Source of the DNA: Candidatus Rokuibacteriota bacterium
GTDB taxonomy: Bacteria > Methylomirabilota > Methylomirabilia > Rokubacteriales > CSP1-6
DNA: 46,852 nt
Direction of reading: 5' to 3'
NCBI GenBank assembly: GCA_016209635.1
Contig: JACQWC010000258.1
Span: 1-46,852 of the forward strand
Part shown: positions 10,382 through 19,113 of the stretch, piece after piece
How positions within the stretch are numbered: the stretch's first letter is position 1
Layout of the letters: each line of letters starts with the position of its first letter
Translations under genes and position numbers: made by a program
The notes under the pieces: model-generated
Databases searched by the model: none
What the model was told of the DNA's origin: nothing
What the model saw: the letters and a program-made list of their open reading frames with translations, nothing else

Positions 10382-11395
10382 ATGGCTCAGAAGACGACGA
10401 CCCGGGAGGCGGCCGCCCCGTCGCTTGGCATCGACACCGACCTGGCGCGACGGCTCCTCCGGGACATGATGCGCATCCGGCGCTTCGAGGAGAAGGCGGC
10501 CGAGGCGTACGCGCTGGGAAAGATCGGCGGGTTCCTCCACCTGTACATCGGCGAGGAGGCGGTGGCGGTCGGCGCCACGTCCACGCTCCGGCCCGACGAC
10601 TACGCGATCTCCGCCTACCGCGAGCATGGCCACTGTCTGGCCAAGGGGTCCGATCCGGCGCGGATCATGGCGGAGCTGTTCGGTCGGCGCGACGGGTTGA
10701 GCAAGGGGAAGGGCGGCTCGATGCACCTGTTCGACCGAGGCGTCAACTTCCTCGGCGGGCACGCGATCGTGGGCGCCCACCTGCCCATCGCCGCCGGGGT
10801 CGCCTTCGCCATCAAGTATCAGGGCGGCGACCAGGTCGTCGTGTGCTACTTCGGCGACGGGGCAGTGCCGGAAGGGGAGTTCCACGAGGCCATGAACCTG
10901 GCGGCGCTCTGGAAGCTCCCGGTGATCTACCTGTGCGAGAACAACCGGTACGCGATGGGGACCTCGCTCGAGCGAGCGCTGGCGCAGACAGAGATCTGGA
11001 AGTTCGGCCAGGTGTACGGGGTGCCCTGCGAGGCCGTCGACGGCATGGACGTGCTCGCGGTTCGCGAGGCGGTCGCCCGCGCGGTCGCGCGGGCGCGGGT
11101 GGACAAGACGCCATCGCTCATCGAGGCGCGCACCTACCGCTTCCGCGGCCACTCGATGCGCGACCCGGCTGGCGCCGTGTACCGCACGCGGGAGGAGGTC
11201 GAGCGGGAGAAGCAGCGCGACCCGCTCATCGTCTTCCGCGATCGCGCGCTGGCCGCCGGTCTCCTGGGCGAGGCGGACATCAGGGCGATCGAGAAGGATG
11301 TGAACGACCGGATCGACGAGGCGGTGGCGTTCGCGGACGCCTCTCCGGAACCGCCGGTCGAGTGGCTGCTCACCGACATCTACAAGGAGGGCTGA
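10382..11395 (+). CDS. pdhA: Pyruvate dehydrogenase E1 component, alpha subunit
   Basis: MRIRRFEEKAAEAYALGKIGGFLHLYIGEEAVAVG...FGDGAVPEGEFHEAMNLAALWKLPVIYLCENNRYAMGT. Confidence 0.92.
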   Translation: MAQKTTTREAAAPSLGIDTDLARRLLRDMMRIRRFEEKAAEAYALGKIGGFLHLYIGEEAVAVGATSTLRPDDYAISAYREHGHCLAKGSDPARIMAELFGRRDGLSKGKGGSMHLFDRGVNFLGGHAIVGAHLPIAAGVAFAIKYQGGDQVVVCYFGDGAVPEGEFHEAMNLAALWKLPVIYLCENNRYAMGTSLERALAQTEIWKFGQVYGVPCEAVDGMDVLAVREAVARAVARARVDKTPSLIEARTYRFRGHSMRDPAGAVYRTREEVEREKQRDPLIVFRDRALAAGLLGEADIRAIEKDVNDRIDEAVAFADASPEPPVEWLLTDIYKEG

Positions 11396-11396
11396 G

Positions 11397-12386
11397 ATGG
11401 CGGTGATGACCTATCGAGAAGCCCTCAACCTGGCCCTGCGCGAGGAGATGCGGCGCGACCCGCGCGTCTTCGTCATCGGGGAGGAGATCGGCCTCTACGA
11501 GGGGGCGTACAAGGTCACGCAGGGCCTCCTCAAGGAGTTCGGCCCCCAGCGCGTCGTCGACACCCCGATCGCGGAGTCCGGGTTCACCGGGGTCGGCATC
11601 GGGGCGGCCATGGTGGGCCTCCGTCCCGTCGTCGAGATGATGACGTTCAACTTCGCCCTGCTGGCCCTCGACCAGATCGTGAACTCGGCCGCGAAGATGT
11701 ATTACATGTCGGGCGGGCAGTACAACGTGCCGATCGTCATCCGCGGCCCTGGCGGTCCCGCGCACCAGCTCGCGGCGCAGCACTCCCAGTCGATGGAGAG
11801 CTACTTCTACCACGTGCCGGGGCTGAAGGTCGTGCGCCCCTCGACGCCGGCGGACGCGAAGGGGCTCCTGAAGGCGGCCATCCGGGACGACAACCCGGTC
11901 ATCTTCATCGAAGCCGAGACCCTCTACGCGCTCAAGGGGGAAGTGCCCGACGACCCCGACTTCGTCATCCCGCTCGGGCAGGCGATCGTCCGCCGGGAAG
12001 GACGCGACGTCACCGTCGTCGCCTACATGGGCATGATGTACCGAGCGCTGGAGGCGGCCGAGGCGCTCGAGAAGGAGGGAATCTCGGCCGAGATCGTCGA
12101 CCCGCGGACCCTCCGGCCGATGGACACCGGGACCATCATCGGCTCCGTGCGGAAGACCCACCGCGTCGTCGTGGTCGAGGCGGGCGCGGGGTTCGCCGGC
12201 ATGGGGTCGGAGATCGCCTCGTTCATCACGGAGCAGGCGTTCGACGACCTCGACGCGCCGGTCGAGCGCGTCACCGGCGCCAACGCGCCGATGCCGTACG
12301 CGCGCGACCTCGAGCGTGCAAAGACGCCGTCGACGGAGAAGATCATCGCCGCGGTCCGCCGCGTCTGCTACACCAACGGGGGCTGA
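11397..12386 (+). CDS. pdhB: Pyruvate dehydrogenase E1 component, beta subunit
   Basis: FVIGEEIGLYEGAYKVTQGLLKEFGPQRVVDTPIAESGFTGVGIGAAM. Confidence 0.94.
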   Translation: MAVMTYREALNLALREEMRRDPRVFVIGEEIGLYEGAYKVTQGLLKEFGPQRVVDTPIAESGFTGVGIGAAMVGLRPVVEMMTFNFALLALDQIVNSAAKMYYMSGGQYNVPIVIRGPGGPAHQLAAQHSQSMESYFYHVPGLKVVRPSTPADAKGLLKAAIRDDNPVIFIEAETLYALKGEVPDDPDFVIPLGQAIVRREGRDVTVVAYMGMMYRALEAAEALEKEGISAEIVDPRTLRPMDTGTIIGSVRKTHRVVVVEAGAGFAGMGSEIASFITEQAFDDLDAPVERVTGANAPMPYARDLERAKTPSTEKIIAAVRRVCYTNGG

Positions 12387-12389
12387 GCC

Positions 12390-13709
12390 ATGGCCGTGAC
12401 CAAAGTGGTGATGCCGAAGCTCTCGGAAGCGATGGAGACGGGGAAGATCATCAAGTGGCTGAAGCGCGAGGGCGACCGCGTCCAGGGAGGCGACATCCTG
12501 GCGGAGGTCGAGACGGACAAGGCGGACGTCGAGATGGAGGCCTTCGGCGGGGGCGTGCTGCGGAAGATCCTCGTCCCTGCGGGCGACCGGGCGCCGGTCG
12601 GCGGGCTCATCGCCGTGATCGCCGAGCCGACCGACGACATCTCGGCGCTGCTCGCGACGTCGCCGGCGGGGGTGGGGACAGGCGCCTCGGCTCGGAACGA
12701 CACTCGCCCGACGGCTGCCCCCACTCCTTCCTCTACTCCCGCCCCCGTCGCCCCCGTCCCGACCCCGGTGCCCGCCGCGGGCGGGGGGACGGAGGCGGGC
12801 TCCGAGCGAGTGTCGTTCCGAGGGGGGGAGCCCGCCTCCGTCCCCATGCGGGTCGCAGGTGCGCCGGCGCGTGTGAAGGCCTCCCCGCTCGCGCGCAAGA
12901 TCGCCGCCCAGTCGGGCGTCGACCTCCGTCTGATCCAGGGCAGCGGTCCCGGCGGGCGGATCGTGCGGCGCGACGTCGAGGCGGCGGCCGCGGCGCCGGC
13001 GGCCGTGCCCGCCGCGGCCGGCGCCGCGGAGTTCGAGGACCGGCCGCTCTCCCCGATCCGCGCGACGATCGCCAAGCGGATGCCTCTCGCGAAGGCCCCG
13101 GTCCCCCACTTCTACGTGACGAGCGAGGTCGCGATGGACCGCGCCTGGGCGCTCCGCGAGGAGCTGAACGGGCTCGAAGGGCAGCCGAAGATCAGCGTCA
13201 ACGACCTCGTCGTCCGGGCGTGCGCGCTCGCGCTCGGCGAGCATCCGGGCGTCAACGCGTCCTTCCAGGGGGAGGCGATCCGCGTTTACCGGCGGGCGCA
13301 CATCGGGCTCGCGGTCGCCCTCGACGACGGGCTCATCACCCCCGTCCTGCGCGACTGCCACGTGAAGTCGCTCGCCCAGATCGCGGCGGAGTCGCGCGAT
13401 CTCATCGAGCGCGCCCGGGCCCGCCACCTGCGTTCGACCGAGCTGTCGGGCGCCACGTTCTCGATCTCGAACCTCGGCATGTTCGACGTCGCCGAGTTCT
13501 CGGCGATCATCAACCCGCCCGAGGGCGCGATCCTGGCCGTGGGATCCGTCCGCCGCGTCCCCGTGGTCGACGGCGAGACCCTTCGCATCGGGCGGCGGAT
13601 GTCGATGACCCTGTCCTGCGACCACCGCGTGATGGACGGCGCGATGGGCGCACGCTTCCTCCAGGACGTGAAGCGGCTCCTCGAAGAGCCGCTCCGTCTT
13701 CTCGTGTAG
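12390..13709 (+). CDS. pdhC: Dihydrolipoamide acetyltransferase (PDH E2), one lipoyl domain
   Basis: Lipoyl domain VETDKADVEMEAF, E3-binding ASPLARKIAAQSGVDLRLIQGSGPGGRIVRRDVE, catalytic SMTLSCDHRVMDGAMGARFLQD. Confidence 0.95.
   Translation: MAVTKVVMPKLSEAMETGKIIKWLKREGDRVQGGDILAEVETDKADVEMEAFGGGVLRKILVPAGDRAPVGGLIAVIAEPTDDISALLATSPAGVGTGASARNDTRPTAAPTPSSTPAPVAPVPTPVPAAGGGTEAGSERVSFRGGEPASVPMRVAGAPARVKASPLARKIAAQSGVDLRLIQGSGPGGRIVRRDVEAAAAAPAAVPAAAGAAEFEDRPLSPIRATIAKRMPLAKAPVPHFYVTSEVAMDRAWALREELNGLEGQPKISVNDLVVRACALALGEHPGVNASFQGEAIRVYRRAHIGLAVALDDGLITPVLRDCHVKSLAQIAAESRDLIERARARHLRSTELSGATFSISNLGMFDVAEFSAIINPPEGAILAVGSVRRVPVVDGETLRIGRRMSMTLSCDHRVMDGAMGARFLQDVKRLLEEPLRLLV
12671..12725. repeat. 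Possible degraded, oppositely oriented copy of the palindromic element at 12785-12845
   Basis: Contains CTCGGAACGACACTCGC (12691-12707), the exact reverse complement of 12806-12822; flanks form an imperfect inverted repeat. Confidence 0.45.
12785..12845. repeat. Palindromic (REP/RPE-like) element embedded in frame in pdhC
   Basis: Perfect 19-nt inverted repeat GGGGACGGAGGCGGGCTCC (12785-12803) / GGAGCCCGCCTCCGTCCCC (12827-12845) with a 23-nt loop. Confidence 0.8.
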
Positions 13710-13735
13710 TCGTGATGGCCACGATTCGTCGCAGG

Positions 13736-13807
13736 CGGAGGTCGGGGGGACCCTCCTCGGCCACGACCGCAACGGCCACGGGTCTCGGAGAGTCCCCCCG
13801 GCCTCCG
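13736..13807. repeat. GC-rich inverted repeat in the pdhC-lpd intergenic region
   Basis: CGGAGGTCGGGGGGAC / GTCCCCCCGGCCTCCG, 16-nt arms with one G-U wobble, 40-nt loop. Confidence 0.6.
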
Positions 13808-13826
13808 TACCCCGCGCATCGGCGTC

Positions 13827-15209
13827 ATGGCGACGCATAAGGTGGATGTCGCGGTCGTCGGCACGGGCCCCGGCGGCTACGTGGCAGCGATCCGCTGCGC
13901 CCAGCTCGGCCTCTCGGTGGCGGCGGTGGAGGACGACCGTCCCGGTGGCGTCTGCCTCAACTGGGGATGCATCCCCACCAAGGCGCTCCTCCGCAACGCC
14001 GAGGTCGTCAACCTCTTCCACCGCGCGGCGGAGTTCGGCATCCGGCTCAAGGGCTTCGAGGCGGACTACGCGGAGGCGATCCGCCGGAGCCGGTCGGTCG
14101 CGGACCGTATGGCCAAGGGGGTCGAGTTCCTCTTCCGCAAGAACAAGATCACCCTGATCTCCGGCCGGGGCACCCTGCGGAGTGCCACGGTGGTCGAGGC
14201 GGCGACCGCGACCGCGAGGGAAGCGATCGAGGCGCGCGCCGTCATCCTCGCGACCGGCTCCCGGCCGAAGTCGCTCCCCGGGGTCGCGATCGACGAGCAG
14301 CGCGTCGTCTCCTCGAACGGCGCCGTGCGGACCGAGCGGGCCCCGAAGTCGATCGTCGTCATCGGCGCCGGAGCCGTCGGCGTCGAGTTCGCGGACGTCT
14401 ATGCGGCGTACGGCGTCCAGGTGACGCTGCTCGAGGCGCTCCCGCGCATCGTCCCCGTGGAGGACGAGGAGGTCTCGACCCAGCTCGCGCGGAGCTTCTC
14501 CCGACGGGGCATCGCGCTCAGGACGGGCGCCCGGGTGATGTCCGTCCGCGCGGGCGCCGAGGGGGTCGAGGTCGAGACGGACTCGGACCGGATCCAGGCG
14601 GAGCAGGCGCTGATGGCGGTCGGGCGCGCGGCCCGGGTCGACGGGCTCGGGCTCGAGGCGCTCGCCGTGGCCATCGATCGCGGGTCCGTCAAGGTCTCCC
14701 CGCGGATGGAAACCTCCGTGAAGGGGCTCTACGCCATCGGCGACATGACCGGGCCGCCGCTCCTCGCCCACAAGGCGATGGCCGAGGGCGTGGTGGCGGC
14801 GGAGGCGATCGCGGGACGGGACCCGCGCCCCGTCGACTACGGCAACGTCCCCTCCTGCACCTACTGCCGGCCCCAGATCGCCTCGCTCGGTCTGAGCGAG
14901 GCCCGGGCGCGCGAGAACGGGCGGGAGGTGGCGGTGGGGAAGTTCCCCTTCACGGCAAGCGGCAAGGCGGTCGCGCTCGGCGAGACGGAGGGGTTCGTCA
15001 AGGTCGTGGCCGACAAGGGGACGGGCGAGATCCTCGGCGTCCACGTGCTCGGGCCCGAGGCGACCGAGATCATCCACGAGTTCGCCGTGGGCCGGACGCT
15101 CGAGGCGACGCTCGAGGAGATCGTCCACACGATCCACGCCCACCCGACCCTGTCGGAGGCCGCGCTCGAGGCGACCCTGAGCGCCCTCGGCCAGGCCATC
15201 CACATCTAG
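13827..15209 (+). CDS. lpdA: Dihydrolipoamide dehydrogenase (E3)
   Basis: GTGPGGYVAAIRCAQLG...GGVCLNWGCIPTKALL...HAHPTLSEA. Confidence 0.96.
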   Translation: MATHKVDVAVVGTGPGGYVAAIRCAQLGLSVAAVEDDRPGGVCLNWGCIPTKALLRNAEVVNLFHRAAEFGIRLKGFEADYAEAIRRSRSVADRMAKGVEFLFRKNKITLISGRGTLRSATVVEAATATAREAIEARAVILATGSRPKSLPGVAIDEQRVVSSNGAVRTERAPKSIVVIGAGAVGVEFADVYAAYGVQVTLLEALPRIVPVEDEEVSTQLARSFSRRGIALRTGARVMSVRAGAEGVEVETDSDRIQAEQALMAVGRAARVDGLGLEALAVAIDRGSVKVSPRMETSVKGLYAIGDMTGPPLLAHKAMAEGVVAAEAIAGRDPRPVDYGNVPSCTYCRPQIASLGLSEARARENGREVAVGKFPFTASGKAVALGETEGFVKVVADKGTGEILGVHVLGPEATEIIHEFAVGRTLEATLEEIVHTIHAHPTLSEAALEATLSALGQAIHI

Positions 15210-15225
15210 AGTCGGGAGGCCCGCC

Positions 15226-16386
15226 ATCGACTTCGAGCTGACGCCCGAGCAGGAGGCCCTGCGGTCCCGGGCGCGAGAGCTCGCGGACTCCGTGTTCGCC
15301 GGGCGCGCGTCCCGGTGGGACGAGCGCGAGGAGTACCCGTGGGACAACGTGAAGGACCTCGTCGCCGCGGGCTTCATGGGGATGACCGTCCCGCGGGAGT
15401 TCGGCGGCGCCGATCGGCCGCTGCTGGACGTGGTTCTCGTGATCGAGGAGATCGCCCGCGCATGCGGCGTCACCGCGCGCATCGTCGTGGAGGGAAACCT
15501 CGGCACCGTGGGGGCGCTGCGAGCGTACGGCAGCGAGACGCAGAAGCGGATCTACCTCCCGTGGGTCCTCGAGGGCGAGAAGCCGGCCATCGCCATCTCC
15601 GAGCGGAACGCCGGCTCGGCGGCCACCGACCTCGAGACGTGCGCGGAGGAGACCGGCCAGGGGTTCCTGCTCACGGGGCACAAGCGCTGGATCACGGGGG
15701 CGGGCACGTCCCGCCTCTACCTCGTGTACGCCCGCCTCGGGGAGCGACCGGGCGCCGAGGGCATCGGCGGCCTCCTGGTGGAGCGCGACACGCCCGGCTT
15801 CACGATCGGTCCTCGCGAGCCGATGATGGGGCTCCGCGGCATCCCCGAGGGCCAGCTCCACTTCGAGCGGTGTCTCGTGCCCAGCGCGAACCTGCTCCTG
15901 GCGCCCCCCGACGGGTTCAAGAAGCTGATGCGCGCGTACAACGGCCAGCGGCTCGGCGCCGCGACCGTGGCCCTCGGGCTGGCACAGGGCGCGTACGAGC
16001 GCGCCCTCGCGTACGCGACGGAGCGCCGCCAGTTCGGGCGACCGATCGCCGACTTCCAGGGCATTCGCTGGAAGCTCGCCGACATGGCGCTCGAGATCGA
16101 CGCGGCCCGGCTCCTCGTCCACCGCGCGGCGGCCCGTGCCGGCCGCGCCTTTCCCGACGCGCTCGAGGCGGCGAAGGCAAAGACCTTCGCGGCCGAGATG
16201 GCGCAGGAGGTCACGAGCCAGGCGCTCCAGATCCATGGCGCGGCCGGCTACAGTCGCACGCTGCCCCTCGAGCGGATGGCGCGGGATGCGCGGATGTTCG
16301 CCATCGGCGGCGGCACGGTCGAGATGATGCGCAACCTCATCGCCGACCGGATCCTGCCCTCGCGCGCCGACTGGCGCCGGTCCTGA
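15226..16386 (+). CDS. Acyl-CoA dehydrogenase, probable ATC start codon
   Basis: Family N-terminus (M)DFELTPEQEALRSRARELADSVFAGRASRWDE lies upstream of the first GTG at 15292; GGAGG at 15215-15219; body GQRLGAATVALGLAQGAYERALAYATERRQFGRPI. Confidence 0.85.
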   Translation: MDFELTPEQEALRSRARELADSVFAGRASRWDEREEYPWDNVKDLVAAGFMGMTVPREFGGADRPLLDVVLVIEEIARACGVTARIVVEGNLGTVGALRAYGSETQKRIYLPWVLEGEKPAIAISERNAGSAATDLETCAEETGQGFLLTGHKRWITGAGTSRLYLVYARLGERPGAEGIGGLLVERDTPGFTIGPREPMMGLRGIPEGQLHFERCLVPSANLLLAPPDGFKKLMRAYNGQRLGAATVALGLAQGAYERALAYATERRQFGRPIADFQGIRWKLADMALEIDAARLLVHRAAARAGRAFPDALEAAKAKTFAAEMAQEVTSQALQIHGAAGYSRTLPLERMARDARMFAIGGGTVEMMRNLIADRILPSRADWRRS

Positions 16387-17312
16387 AGCTCGGCTTCGGC
16401 CTGCCTGTCGCCGGCGCCTGGGCGACGCCGGACGCCCTCGAGCGGCTAGCACGGCGCGCGGAGGCCCTCGGGTATCACTCCCTCTGGGTCTTCCAGCGGC
16501 TGCTCTACCCGCTCCGGCCGAGGAACGAGTACTACGGCGCGCCTGGGCGCGCCTGGCCCGAGGCGTTCAGGTCGGTCCTCGATCCGCTGGTGGCGCTCGC
16601 GTTCGTGACGGCGGTGACCCGCACCATCCGGCTCGGCGCGAGCGTCCTGGTGATCCCGTTCTACTCGCCCGTCGTGCTGGGCAAGCAGCTCGCGACCCTC
16701 GACGTCCTCTCGCGCGGTCGGCTCGACGTGGGGCTCGGCCTCGGGTGGTCGCTCGACGAGTACGAGGCGGCGGGTGCCTCGTGGGCTCGCCGCGGCGCCA
16801 GGGCGGACGAGTTCCTCCAGTGCCTCAAGACCGTCTGGACCGAGGAGGAGCCGGAGTTCCACGGCGAGTTCTATTCCGTGCCCCGCGCGCGGATCGAGCC
16901 CAGGCCCGTCCAGAAGCCGCATCCGCCGCTCCTGATCGGCGGCTACAGCGACGGCGTGTTCCGCCGGGCGGCCACGCTCGCGGATGGCTACACCGGCGGC
17001 AACATCCCGCTCCACGAGATCGCGGCGGTCGTCGCCCGCCTCCGCGGGGCGGCCGAGCGCGCCGGTCGCGATCCGGCGACGCTCGCCGTCGTCTGCCGCG
17101 GCGCCTTCACCCTGACGCCGCACCCCGGGGGACCGGGGCGCCGGGCGCTCACGGGCTCGATCGAGGAACTCCGCGAGGACATCCGCCGCTACGCCGAGTG
17201 CGGCGTGACGGAGCTCTTCCTCGATCCGAACTTCCAGCCCGGTCCGCCCTCCCCCGAGCGGGTGCTCGAGCAGATGGAGGCGCTGGCGCCCTCCCGGAGA
17301 GAGGAGGCCTGA
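16383..17312 (+). CDS. LLM-class (luciferase-like, F420/FMN-dependent) oxidoreductase, probable CTG start
   Basis: KLGFGLPVAGAWATPDALERLARRAEALGYHSLWVFQR...GRLDVGLGLGWSLDEYEAAG...KPHPPLLIGGYSDGVFRRAATLADGY. Confidence 0.85.
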   Translation: MKLGFGLPVAGAWATPDALERLARRAEALGYHSLWVFQRLLYPLRPRNEYYGAPGRAWPEAFRSVLDPLVALAFVTAVTRTIRLGASVLVIPFYSPVVLGKQLATLDVLSRGRLDVGLGLGWSLDEYEAAGASWARRGARADEFLQCLKTVWTEEEPEFHGEFYSVPRARIEPRPVQKPHPPLLIGGYSDGVFRRAATLADGYTGGNIPLHEIAAVVARLRGAAERAGRDPATLAVVCRGAFTLTPHPGGPGRRALTGSIEELREDIRRYAECGVTELFLDPNFQPGPPSPERVLEQMEALAPSRREEA

Positions 17313-17313
17313 C

Positions 17314-17820
17314 ATGTTCGACATCTGGGTGCCCGAGATCTCCGTCCTCGAGAAGGTGCTCCGGTCGGTCGTCGTCTATCTGTTCATGCTCGCGGCGTTC
17401 CGGTTCACCGGGAAGCGCCAGGTGGGGCAGCTCACGCCCTTCGATCTGGTCGTGCTGCTCATCATCTCGAACGTGGTCCAGAACGCCGTGATCGGTCCGG
17501 ACAATTCCCTCGGCGGGGGGCTCATCGGGGCCGCCGTCATCCTGGCCCTGAACGGGGCACTCGTCGAGGCCGCGTACCGATCGAAGTGGCTGCGCCGGGT
17601 GCTCGAGGCGGAGCCGACGCTCTTGATCCACAACGGGCGGATCCTCGCCGAGAACATGCGGCGCGAGCGCGTGACGCTGGAGGAGCTCCACGCGGCGCTC
17701 CGCCGCAGCGGGATCGTCGAGCCGGGACAGGTGCGGTTCGCGGTCCTGGAGGAGAGCGGGGCGATCAGCGTGGTCCCGCGCCCGGCCGCGGGCGACGCCC
17801 ACGCTGACGGGTCCCCTTGA
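17314..17820 (+). CDS. DUF421 (YetF-like) membrane protein
   Basis: VYLFMLAAFRFTGKRQVGQLTPFDLVVLLIISNVVQNAVIG...EPTLLIHNGRILAENMRRERVTLEELHAALRRSGI. Confidence 0.9.
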   Translation: MFDIWVPEISVLEKVLRSVVVYLFMLAAFRFTGKRQVGQLTPFDLVVLLIISNVVQNAVIGPDNSLGGGLIGAAVILALNGALVEAAYRSKWLRRVLEAEPTLLIHNGRILAENMRRERVTLEELHAALRRSGIVEPGQVRFAVLEESGAISVVPRPAAGDAHADGSP

Positions 17821-17823
17821 CGC

Positions 17824-19113
17824 ATGGACGGAGTCTTCCGCCCCGACGCGCACACCCACAACCCGATCGTCCGCTACTTCAAGCTTCTCGGCCCGGGCCT
17901 CGCGACCGGGGCCTCCGACGACGACCCGAGCGGCATCACCACCTACTCGGTCGCCGGCGCCTCCCTGGGCTACGGGATGCTCTGGACCGCCATCGCGACC
18001 GCTCCCATGATGATCGCCATCCAGCTCATCTGCGCGCGGATCGGCCTCGTCACCGGTCAGGGCGTGGCCGCCGCCCTGCGTCACCACTACCCGCGACCGT
18101 TCCTCTACGCGGCGTGCCTCCTGCTCCTCGCGGCCAACGTCTTCAACATCAGCGCGGACCTCGGCGGTATGGCCGAGGCCGCGGCGCTCCTGACCGGTGT
18201 CCCGTCTATCGTCTTCGTCCCCCTGTTCGGCCTGGCGATCACGGCGGTCACCGTGTACTCGAGCTACGCGACGTTCGCCCGCTCGCTCAAGTGGCTGACT
18301 GCCGTCCTGTTCGCCTACGTCGCCGCGGCGCTCCTCGCGCGCCCCGACTGGAACGCGGCCGTCCGCGCGAGCGTGCTGCCGCGGATGGGGTGGGACCCGA
18401 CCACCGTCGCCACGCTGGTCGGCATCCTGGGGACGACGATCTCGCCGTATCTCTTCTTCTGGCAGGCGTCGCAGGAGGTCGAGGGGGAGCGGGCGCACGG
18501 CCGGCGGACACTCGCGCAGCGGCGGGGGGCGACCGCCCACGAGCTTGGGGACGCGCGCCTGGACGTGATGACCGGGATGTTCTTCTCGAACCTCGTGATG
18601 TACTTCATCATCCTGGCGACGGCGTCGACGCTCTATCGCGGCGGCGTCCATGACATCGCGACCGCGAGGGAGGCCGCCGAGGCGCTGAGACCCCTGGCGG
18701 GCGACGGCGCGTACGTCCTCTTCGGCCTGGGGCTGATCGGGACCGGGCTCCTGGCGATCCCCATCCTCGCCGGGTCCGCCTCGTTCGCGGTCGCCGAGCT
18801 GTTCGGCTGGCGCTCGGGGCTCGACCTCGCCCCGCGCCGGGCACACCGGTTCTACCTGGTCCTGGCGGGGGCGATCGTCGGCGGGATGGTCCTCGATCTC
18901 TTCGAGACCAACCCGATCCGGATGCTCTTCCTCTCCGCCGTGCTCAACGGGATCCTCGCCCCGCCGCTCCTCGTGCTCGTCATGCTCGTCGGCGCGAACG
19001 GCAAGATCATGGGCGAGCACACGAACGGGTTCTGGCTGAACCTCCTCGGCTGGGCGACGACCGCGGTGATGACGCTGGGGGCCGTCGCCTTCCTCCTCAC
19101 CTCACTGGCGTAG
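17824..19113 (+). CDS. Nramp-family divalent metal transporter
   Basis: LLGPGLATGASDDDPSGITTYSVAGASLGYGMLWT...LGTTISPYLFFWQASQEVE. Confidence 0.92.
   Translation: MDGVFRPDAHTHNPIVRYFKLLGPGLATGASDDDPSGITTYSVAGASLGYGMLWTAIATAPMMIAIQLICARIGLVTGQGVAAALRHHYPRPFLYAACLLLLAANVFNISADLGGMAEAAALLTGVPSIVFVPLFGLAITAVTVYSSYATFARSLKWLTAVLFAYVAAALLARPDWNAAVRASVLPRMGWDPTTVATLVGILGTTISPYLFFWQASQEVEGERAHGRRTLAQRRGATAHELGDARLDVMTGMFFSNLVMYFIILATASTLYRGGVHDIATAREAAEALRPLAGDGAYVLFGLGLIGTGLLAIPILAGSASFAVAELFGWRSGLDLAPRRAHRFYLVLAGAIVGGMVLDLFETNPIRMLFLSAVLNGILAPPLLVLVMLVGANGKIMGEHTNGFWLNLLGWATTAVMTLGAVAFLLTSLA

Noticed and set aside
11370-15506. 1378-aa minus-strand ORF across pdhB-lpd
   Set aside because: Low-complexity shadow of four conserved enzymes; no start context or domain; not a giant gene
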